Of a stretch of DNA of 5,143 nucleotides, positions 1 through 5,143 are shown piece by piece; positions within the stretch are counted from its first letter, which is position 1; each line of letters starts with the position of its first letter. The translations under genes were made by a program, and so were the position numbers. The DNA comes from Flavobacteriales bacterium. GTDB taxonomy: Bacteria > Bacteroidota > Bacteroidia > Flavobacteriales_E > Vicingaceae. The notes beneath the pieces are model-generated. The model made no database searches, was not told the DNA's origin, and worked only from the letters and a program-made list of their open reading frames with translations. The stretch is from the NCBI GenBank assembly GCA_029262915.1, contig JAJCYN010000482.1:1-5143 (forward strand), written 5' to 3'.

Positions 1-140
1 AATATTTTTACGAGTGTGAAGGCTGTAAAAAAGTACTAAAGCCTATTAATAATGACTGTTGTGTTTATTGTTCTTATGGCACAGTTCCTTGTCCTCCTAT
101 ACAAGAAAACGGAAATTGTAGTGATTCAACATGTTGTTAG
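1..140 (+). CDS. GDCCVxC-domain small Cys-rich protein, C-terminal part (5' end outside window)
   Basis: Only the last 45 codons are visible; the reading frame starts at base 3 and ends with TAG at 138-140. The fragment contains a CxxC-like pair (ECEGC, residues 5 and 8), then NDCCVYC (residues 17-23), then SYGTVPCPPIQ, and ends in Cys-Cys. Nine of 45 residues are Cys, as expected for a metal- or thiol-binding protein. The block matches the small family annotated as GDCCVxC domain-containing (seleno)protein. From memory, such proteins are about 60-80 residues long and in Bacteroidota often sit near mercury transport genes; any neighbours here lie off the left edge. The usual Gly of GDCC is Asn in this copy, and both positions of the CC pair are ordinary TGT codons, so this is the Cys form and not a selenoprotein. 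The biochemical role is not established. The gene is convergent with the DUF5686 gene, 33 bases away, and I see no clear terminator between them. Confidence 0.8.
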   Translation, partial: YFYECEGCKKVLKPINNDCCVYCSYGTVPCPPIQENGNCSDSTCC

Positions 141-173
141 CCAGTAAATATGTTTGTCAACAATTTAACGAGT

Positions 174-1673
174 TTATTCATTAAAAGAATTATTTCCCAC
201 AAAATTTAAAGTAAGTTTAATACCAAAAGCATTGTAGTTTTCATTTTTAAAACTTACAAAAGCTTCTACATCAAATAAGAAAAAGAGTTTGTTTAGCGAA
301 TAACCAAATTCATAATAATGTTCTTTAAGGTCCGTATAGAGGTAGTTAACGTAAAACTCTTCAGTAATATTGGTGGTATTTAGCAAAGGTAAGTGCTTTA
401 AAAATAATACGTTGTCTTCAATGGAAAAATGACCTTCTAAAAAGTAATCATTTACATTATTCTCGTAAAAACCTAGTAGTTTAAATGAGTTAACATCAGA
501 ACTACCTATAACATAAAAAGGTTGGGTATTAAAGCCTTTATAGTCGGCAAAGTAAAGTGCTTTTTTTGTTAAAAATTTTCCACCACCCAAATGATAATTT
601 ACTTTGTCAATTAAGTTTATTTTAGTGGATTGATGTATGGCTGCTTCAATAAAGCTATAGTCTGTTTGGCCATCAAGCACATTATTCAGTCCTTGTTTGT
701 ATTTTAAGTCGAAGGTTGGATAAGCAGAATAAAGCATCTGCTTGTGATTTTTTCTAAATCGATAATATTGTTTTGGAGTGTAGCTTAATTCTGCATTTAT
801 ATTTACCGATTTATGGTTTCTAAAAATATTCACATTAGTATCGGAAGAATTGATAAAAGGAATATTAGAAGAATAAGCTTTATTGTCATATTTAATAAGC
901 CTAAAATTAGAATGATTAACTAATTGGTTTCTTTCTGCATATTCAAAAGAAGAGTTTAGATTCATTCCGTTTTTTATATCGAATGAATGTCCAATGTTTA
1001 TATATTCTTTTTGATAGAGTTTTTTATAATTCTCAGAAAAAAACAATGAAGAAACACTATTAAAAAATTTCGGCATAGGTTCTTCCGAATTAAAATCTGC
1101 ATTTATCTTACCCATAGAAAAATAAAATTGTGCTCTTTTTTTCATGCTATATTGGGTATTAAAGTCAACCTTTCCCATTAAATCTTCCCTAGCAAAAGCA
1201 TATTGTAGAGATGGTTCAATAAAAAAGTACTTTCCTTTATCAAAATTCCTTTGATAGGAAAACAGCGTTTTTTTAAGTAAAAAACCATCTACAGTATTAA
1301 AATTGAGACTTAATCTTGATAAGATCCCAGGAATTTTTAACTTGGATTTTTTGTTTTTACTTTTTATGGTACCATCAAAAAATAAAATATCACCAATAAC
1401 ACTTCTTTTTTTATTGATAATAGTATCCCCATTTTCGACTCGAGTTAAAGAATCCCGAACTTTATAAATGATGGTTTCTTCATTTGATAAAGGAACTTCT
1501 CTAATATTTTCCCACAAACTATCATTGCCATTAAAAGCACTATCTGCATATTCGGTTTTGTAATCCCGTGTTAATTCTAATGATTGTTTCTCCTCTTTTT
1601 CTTGGTTATTTTCTTTATTGACTAATCGAACTAACTTAAGTGTTTCTCCTCGAGTCAATTTGTCTTTGCCCAT
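174..1673 (-). CDS. DUF5686 protein, C-terminal (outer-membrane barrel) part of a split gene
   Basis: This 499-codon frame carries the second part of a DUF5686 protein. The first ~60 residues form a charged linker (GKDKLTRGE, KEEKQSLEL) leading to WENIREVPLS (54-63), a conserved-looking family segment. Next come FNTVDGF (125-131) and many alternating hydrophobic/aromatic strands typical of an outer-membrane beta-barrel. Near the end, EFGYSLNKLFFLFDVE (455-470) and GIKLTLNF (484-491) look like the last strands, with an aromatic residue close to the C-terminus. There is no signal peptide, so this product alone should not reach the outer membrane. The ATG at 1671-1673 overlaps the stop of the upstream frame (TAATG). 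Reading the same frame further upstream gives KKINDLM before GKDKLT, which looks like normal family sequence, so the ATG is probably an internal Met of one longer protein. The family's function is unknown. It is either the distal half of a frameshifted gene or the product of recoding. Confidence 0.85.
   Translation of the reverse strand: MGKDKLTRGETLKLVRLVNKENNQEKEEKQSLELTRDYKTEYADSAFNGNDSLWENIREVPLSNEETIIYKVRDSLTRVENGDTIINKKRSVIGDILFFDGTIKSKNKKSKLKIPGILSRLSLNFNTVDGFLLKKTLFSYQRNFDKGKYFFIEPSLQYAFAREDLMGKVDFNTQYSMKKRAQFYFSMGKINADFNSEEPMPKFFNSVSSLFFSENYKKLYQKEYINIGHSFDIKNGMNLNSSFEYAERNQLVNHSNFRLIKYDNKAYSSNIPFINSSDTNVNIFRNHKSVNINAELSYTPKQYYRFRKNHKQMLYSAYPTFDLKYKQGLNNVLDGQTDYSFIEAAIHQSTKINLIDKVNYHLGGGKFLTKKALYFADYKGFNTQPFYVIGSSDVNSFKLLGFYENNVNDYFLEGHFSIEDNVLFLKHLPLLNTTNITEEFYVNYLYTDLKEHYYEFGYSLNKLFFLFDVEAFVSFKNENYNAFGIKLTLNFVGNNSFNE
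1617..1659 (-). other. Imperfect inverted repeat downstream of the A7 run
   Basis: In the minus-strand transcript ATTGACT (1659-1653) can pair with AGTCAAT (1623-1617). Three more pairs (CGA with TCG) extend the stem after a 3-base bulge, leaving a loop of about 20 bases. It begins 25 bases after the A7 run, longer than the 5-9 base spacer usual for a frameshift-stimulating hairpin, and the stem is AT-rich. A stimulatory role is therefore weakly supported, and the repeat may be chance within coding sequence. Confidence 0.2.
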
Positions 1674-2836
1674 TAAATCGTTAATTTTTTTGCTGTTTTG
1701 GACTGTTTTGGAAGAGTGTTTTTATTTGTTTGTGTGACTTCAGAGGGAATAATTTCATTTTCACCTGACAAAGGAAGGCGAACCAAAGACTTAATTTTTT
1801 TATCAACCAGTGGGTCTGTTTTTATTTTAATGTTACTTATTGAGGCAATGTATTTAAAGTGCCCTTTGAAACCCATAAGAGCTGCTTTTACCTTTATTTC
1901 GTGACTTATAGGCATCCATGCATTTTTATATATTTCGGAATAAAGTTGTTTATATTCTATATCAACTAACTGTTGTTTAAATCGTACATCAACACTATTA
2001 ATGTTCCAACTTAAGTCGTTAATATAAATATGCCCTCTCATTAAGTCATTGCCTTTTCTTTTAGGTATTATTTTTATTTTGTTAACGGTTTTCCCATCTT
2101 CAAGATATGTGCTGATTAACTCAAACTTATAAACAGCAAACGCACTTTTACTTAATGGAGATATAATTTCAGTGCCTCCAATGTTATAAAAACTTAAATT
2201 AATATAGGAAGAACCATACCTTGAGGTATCTCCACTGGCGTTTCTGGTAGAAATAATTTTCTCAGATACTTTGTTTGGATATTTATAACTGTATTTTAAT
2301 AATGTTTCGGTAACGTCACCAGCTTTTATTTCATCTAATTCCTCTTTTTCTGCAAATAATTTTGCTAACCCCGGAACATTATCAACCGTGTAAAAATTTC
2401 TAACATAAATATTACAATCGTATTCTCGAATCTGTTTTTTATAATATTTTGCCATTACAACGGCTTTTCTCATAATGTTGTATGCAGGATCTTCGTCTGA
2501 AGCATTTACTGTTACCTCTCTAATTTCGAATGACTTTGATTTTAGGACAATAATTTTTTCACTATTTGGAGATGTGGCATCTATTTCCATTAATGTCGTT
2601 TGATAACCTAAACACTGTACTTTTATTTTATATTTTCCACAGGGTAAATTGATTTTATATTTACCCTCCATGTTTGTCATCTTTCCGGTTGCTAGCTTGG
2701 GGAAATAAATACTACTATAAGGAATAGGCTCTCCTTTTTTATCTTGTATAGTCCCCGAGAAAGTACAAGTACTTGGTTGAGAAAAACTGACTCCAGTTAT
2801 AAAAATTAAAATATTAAGAAAGATTATTTTCTTCAT
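1673..2836 (-). CDS. CarboxypepD_reg-like / DUF5686 protein, N-terminal part of a split gene
   Basis: This 387-codon frame begins with a Sec signal peptide (MKKIIFLNILIFITGVSFS, likely cut before Gln20). A carboxypeptidase-regulatory-like beta-sandwich follows at about residues 24-110: FSGTIQDKKGEPIPYSSIYF, then a Gly-Tyr-rich end (GKYKIKVQCLGYQTT), as in the N-terminal domains of TonB-dependent and related Bacteroidota outer-membrane proteins. DUF5686 then starts with DPAYNIMRKAVVMAKYYKKQI (116-136, split here as one run of key residues P117, Y119, R123, Y131-Y132) and continues through a beta-rich region to about residue 335. The frame stops after AKKLTI, well before the barrel that the family normally carries. 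The following frame supplies that barrel, with stop and start overlapping by one base. The combined length of about 887 residues is close to what I recall for intact family members. The 85 bases upstream hold an inverted repeat but no convincing promoter. Confidence 0.85.
   Translation of the reverse strand: MKKIIFLNILIFITGVSFSQPSTCTFSGTIQDKKGEPIPYSSIYFPKLATGKMTNMEGKYKINLPCGKYKIKVQCLGYQTTLMEIDATSPNSEKIIVLKSKSFEIREVTVNASDEDPAYNIMRKAVVMAKYYKKQIREYDCNIYVRNFYTVDNVPGLAKLFAEKEELDEIKAGDVTETLLKYSYKYPNKVSEKIISTRNASGDTSRYGSSYINLSFYNIGGTEIISPLSKSAFAVYKFELISTYLEDGKTVNKIKIIPKRKGNDLMRGHIYINDLSWNINSVDVRFKQQLVDIEYKQLYSEIYKNAWMPISHEIKVKAALMGFKGHFKYIASISNIKIKTDPLVDKKIKSLVRLPLSGENEIIPSEVTQTNKNTLPKQSKTAKKLTI
1685..1691 (-). 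other. A7 run, in-phase candidate -1 slippery heptamer at the frame break
   Basis: On the minus strand the upstream frame reads gcA AAA AAA tta acg att taa, so the seven A residues fall exactly in the X_XXY_YYZ phase of a -1 slippery site. A -1 slip after the second AAA continues as att aac gat tta atg (I-N-D-L-M) into the downstream frame. Addition of one A to the run, by RNA polymerase slippage or as a DNA difference, gives the same protein. The -1 frame is closed upstream by a TAA at 1722-1724, so any shift must occur between about 1721 and 1673, and this run is the only long homopolymer there. The geometry is seen directly. That it works as a recoding site is only a possibility, since an indel or sequencing error at a homopolymer looks identical. 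Confidence 0.45.
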
Positions 2837-2867
2837 CTATTAATTTGAGATTTTAAACAAAGGAAAT

Positions 2868-2888
2868 CATTCGTCTATTGCACGAATG
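2868..2888 (-). other. Perfect 7-bp inverted repeat between antiporter and DUF5686 gene
   Basis: CATTCGT (2868-2874) and ACGAATG (2882-2888) are perfect complements around a 7-base loop. The repeat starts 33 bases past the antiporter stop and ends 31 bases before the DUF5686 start codon, in the only sizeable intergenic gap of the minus-strand block. In the direction of transcription it is followed by ATTTCCTTTGTTT, which is T-rich but interrupted, while the uninterrupted T6 lies before the stem. It could be a weak terminator or attenuating hairpin separating the two genes, or an operator-like site. With only three G-C pairs, a strong intrinsic terminator is unlikely. Confidence 0.35.
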
Positions 2889-2921
2889 TTAAAAAAGTAT
2901 AATTAATCTAAATTTTTGCTA

Positions 2922-4250
2922 TCAACTTTCGTTGTCTATAATACTTCTATCATTAGATTCTTCCTCTGAATTCTCATCAAACGGCAAATTTTCTTTAAAA
3001 GTATTTTCAATCACTTCTTCCTCTTCTTCATGACCTAAAACCTTTTTAAGATAGCCAATTTTTAAAGGGTTTTTGCTTAAGATAATTACCAAAATAGAAC
3101 AGATTAAAATGCTCAGCAAAACAACAGCAAAGGATAACATTTGGATACTTTCTCCTCCTCTCATTCCATATTGTATAGGAATGGAAGCTAAAATTGCAGG
3201 AACCAGACCTTTTGGAGCCATTATAGCCATTATACTTAAATCTTTAAACGACATTTTTGTTTTTACCAATAATTTTATAGACAGAGGTCTGACAATAATA
3301 ATTGCAGCAACAATTAATAGTGCCCATAAATAAATAACTGCACTTCCAAATTTCATACAAATACCAACATACACAAAAAAGAAAGTAGACATAATGAAGA
3401 CCAATTCACTAAAAAAGTCTTTTTCATTTTCAAGCAATTCTTTTGAAGGGAAAACGTATCCTAAAAAAGTGTCTTTTAATAAATAAGCATTCCCCAAAGT
3501 AATCCCAAAAATCAACACAGCTATACCACCATTTAGTTTTAGATATTCTGTTAAGCCGTATATAATAAAAACAATGGCTAAATTCATCACTTTAGAGTTT
3601 TCTATAATACGGGTAAAACGAATAATAATGGACCAAAGAAACCCACCAAACAAGCCAATAAGAAATGCAAATAAAAAGGATTTCCATATGGCATTAAAAA
3701 TAGCTCCCATTTCAAAAACACCTTGTCTCATAGCTTGCAGTAAAGCCAATCCAATAACTAAACATAATACATCGCTTAATGCAGATTCAAGCATCAAGGT
3801 CGTATATCCTTTTTTGTTCATTTTTAGCTGTTTAATAATTGGAATTACTACTGCAGAAGAAGTTCCAGCTATGATTACGCCAAAAAATATGGCACTTAAA
3901 AAATCAATATCCGAAAAGAAAGTAAAAGCGATAAATGTTCCAATAATAGCACTTGCAAAAAAGTTAAAAAGAGTCAATAAAAATGCTGAACCGATAGATT
4001 TAAAGAGTTCTCCAATTTTTAGATTGGTGCCACTTTCAAATAAAATTAAAACTAATGTGATGGAAGTAAATATTGGTCCAATAGAACCAAAATGAGCCTC
4101 TCTAACAAATCCCATAATGGGACCAACAATAATTCCAATTACCAATAAAATTAAAACATTGGGAATTTTAGTAAATTTAAAAAGACCATTAAAAAGATGT
4201 GCTCCAAAAATGAGCAACCCAATCATTATTATTACTACAGGAACATTCAT
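2922..4250 (-). CDS. NhaP-type cation:proton antiporter (Na+/H+ exchanger family)
   Basis: This 442-residue inner-membrane protein is almost wholly hydrophobic up to about residue 392, with roughly 12-13 predicted membrane segments, as in the PF00999 monovalent cation:proton antiporters. Visible family features are LILFESGTNL (68-77), IAGTSSAVVIPI (127-138, the unwound-helix region), LESALSDVL (154-162, the ion-binding helix with Glu155 and Asp160), Arg321-Pro322 and APKGLVPAILA (345-355). The predicted role is exchange of Na+ or K+ for H+ in pH and salt homeostasis; the ion cannot be told from sequence. Position 159 before the essential Asp is Ser, where classical CPA1 members have Asn and CPA2 members Asp. 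Residues 407-442 form a cytosolic, strongly acidic tail (five consecutive Glu at 408-412). The ATG at 4248-4250 begins directly before the first membrane helix. The gene lies 36 bases after the M42 peptidase stop, so the two may be co-transcribed. Confidence 0.92.
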   Translation of the reverse strand: MNVPVVIIMIGLLIFGAHLFNGLFKFTKIPNVLILLVIGIIVGPIMGFVREAHFGSIGPIFTSITLVLILFESGTNLKIGELFKSIGSAFLLTLFNFFASAIIGTFIAFTFFSDIDFLSAIFFGVIIAGTSSAVVIPIIKQLKMNKKGYTTLMLESALSDVLCLVIGLALLQAMRQGVFEMGAIFNAIWKSFLFAFLIGLFGGFLWSIIIRFTRIIENSKVMNLAIVFIIYGLTEYLKLNGGIAVLIFGITLGNAYLLKDTFLGYVFPSKELLENEKDFFSELVFIMSTFFFVYVGICMKFGSAVIYLWALLIVAAIIIVRPLSIKLLVKTKMSFKDLSIMAIMAPKGLVPAILASIPIQYGMRGGESIQMLSFAVVLLSILICSILVIILSKNPLKIGYLKKVLGHEEEEEVIENTFKENLPFDENSEEESNDRSIIDNES

Positions 4251-4286
4251 AAAACAAGTTTACGAAATATTATGAGATAATAATGC

Positions 4287-5143
4287 TTATTTTATATAAG
4301 CTAAACACAAATCAATAGTAGCCTCAATTCCTCTAATATGAGTACGTTCTGTTCCATGAGAAGCTGCAACTCCCATACCAATTAATGCTACTCTAAAATC
4401 ATTACCAGCACGTAAAGCGGCAGAACCATCAGAACCATAAAAAGGATATACATCTACCTTATAAGGAATGTTATTTTTATTAGCCAAGTCCACCAACTTT
4501 TTTCTAAACTCATAATCGTATGGTCCACTAGAATCTTTTGCACAGATAGAACAACTTACTTCATTTCCTTGGCAATCATCACCCAAAACACCCATATCAA
4601 TTACCAATAATTCTTCAATGGTATCAGCATAACCTACAGTTCCCCCATGTCCAACTTCTTCGTAATTAGAAAAGAAAATTTCTACTGGGACTTCCTTTCC
4701 TTCTTCTTTTAATCGTCTTGCTAACTCAAAGAGTACATAACATCCTGCTTTGTTGTCTAAAAATCGGGATTTAATATAGCCACTTTCTAACTCTTCATAT
4801 TTAACATCCACACAGATGATGTCGCCCACTTCAATTCCTATTTTTTCAACATCTTCTTTATTGTATACCTCTTCATCAATTCTGATGTGCATGCTTTTTA
4901 TGCTTCGTTGTGTCTTTTCTTTTTCATTATTGGCATGCACAGAGGGGTTATTAATTAAAATAGTTCCTGTATAAGTTTTTCCTGAATGTGTAATAATTTT
5001 TACATATTCGCCTTCTGCACCAGTTAAAGAAAGACCTCCTAACAATGAAAAAGCCAAGGTTCCATCTGGTTTAATTCCAGAGACAATTGCACCTAAAGTA
5101 TCCACATGTGCAGCTATTGCTATTGTTGGATTAGCTCCTAAGG
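4287..5143 (-). CDS. M42-family metallopeptidase (aminopeptidase), N-terminus outside window
   Basis: The frame is open to the right edge: 284 codons are visible (first full codon 5139-5141), and perhaps 60 N-terminal residues are missing relative to a usual length near 350. An apparent GTG start at 5103-5105 is false, because it encodes the Val of the AHVDTLG metal-binding motif. Numbering visible residues from the edge, the expected two-metal site is complete: His12 and Asp14 (AHVD), bridging Asp129 (LDNKAG), Glu161-Glu162 (YEEVGHGG, catalytic base then ligand), Asp182 (VIDMG) and His262 (ASHGTERTH). Residues about 23-105 fit the inserted beta-barrel domain that builds the large tetrahedral oligomers known for M42 enzymes. 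The enzyme is predicted to be cytosolic and to trim N-terminal residues from peptides. The DxYPFYGSDGSAALRAG and SHGTERTH segments resemble one M42 subgroup I recall from bacteria. Substrate preference is not predictable. It is followed closely by the antiporter gene. Confidence 0.93.
   Translation of the reverse strand, partial: LGANPTIAIAAHVDTLGAIVSGIKPDGTLAFSLLGGLSLTGAEGEYVKIITHSGKTYTGTILINNPSVHANNEKEKTQRSIKSMHIRIDEEVYNKEDVEKIGIEVGDIICVDVKYEELESGYIKSRFLDNKAGCYVLFELARRLKEEGKEVPVEIFFSNYEEVGHGGTVGYADTIEELLVIDMGVLGDDCQGNEVSCSICAKDSSGPYDYEFRKKLVDLANKNNIPYKVDVYPFYGSDGSAALRAGNDFRVALIGMGVAASHGTERTHIRGIEATIDLCLAYIK

Noticed and set aside
141..173. Bidirectional terminator between the convergent GDCCVxC and DUF5686 genes
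   Set aside because: Only about 4-5 bp of self-complementarity (for example TTGT/ACAA with a 2-base loop) and no T tract.
1698..1904. Plus-strand 68-codon open frame inside the DUF5686 N-terminal region
   Set aside because: It lies antisense to a gene with clear domain evidence and its translation resembles no known family; a shadow frame.
3073..3333. Plus-strand 86-codon open frame within the antiporter
   Set aside because: Antisense to well-conserved membrane-helix coding sequence; shadow frame.
3574..4095. Plus-strand 173-codon open frame within the antiporter
   Set aside because: Long, but fully antisense to the conserved ion-binding region. Hydrophobic-helix codons give open antisense frames easily, and the product has no recognisable domain.
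4251..4286. Possible Bacteroidota-type promoter (TAnnTTTG-like TAAACTTG) just before the antiporter
   Set aside because: One mismatch, no matching upstream element at proper spacing, and it ends only about four bases before the ATG; not enough to call.
5103..5105. GTG as the start codon of the M42 peptidase
   Set aside because: The frame stays open to the window edge and the codons just upstream encode PTIAIAAH, completing the AHVD metal motif; the true start is outside the window.

Overview
The window is AT-rich and looks like a chromosomal segment from a member of the Bacteroidota, probably a flavobacterium-like lineage. The evidence is a carboxypeptidase-regulatory-like plus DUF5686 outer-membrane protein, which is a Bacteroidota hallmark, a GDCCVxC-type Cys-rich small protein, AT-rich codon use and no obvious Shine-Dalgarno sequences. 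The phylum call is an inference from gene families; the exact genus cannot be read from the sequence.

Layout, left to right. Bases 1-140 (+) hold the last 45 codons of a very Cys-rich GDCCVxC-family protein. After a 33-base gap comes a convergent block read on the minus strand. In order of transcription, from the right edge leftwards, this block is: an M42-family metallopeptidase (4287 to the right edge, N-terminus missing); after 36 bases, an NhaP-type cation:proton antiporter (2922-4250); after 85 bases containing a small inverted repeat, a CarboxypepD_reg-like/DUF5686 protein split into two reading frames (1673-2836, then 174-1673). No stretch over 300 bases lacks a gene.

The most notable point is the split DUF5686 gene. 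The first ORF has the signal peptide, the regulatory domain and the start of DUF5686. The second has the rest, including the predicted outer-membrane barrel, but no signal peptide. The frames change in a window of about 50 bases that contains an A7 run (minus strand) placed exactly as an in-phase A_AAA_AAA slippery heptamer. A -1 shift there, or one added A, gives an uninterrupted protein of about 887 residues whose junction reads as normal family sequence. A fresh indel, a homopolymer sequencing error, programmed frameshifting and transcriptional slippage all fit the sequence, and sequence alone cannot choose between them.

The three minus-strand genes are closely spaced and co-directional, so co-transcription of the peptidase and antiporter is plausible, but their functions do not form an obvious pathway. 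I see no mobile element, CRISPR array, rRNA or tRNA gene.
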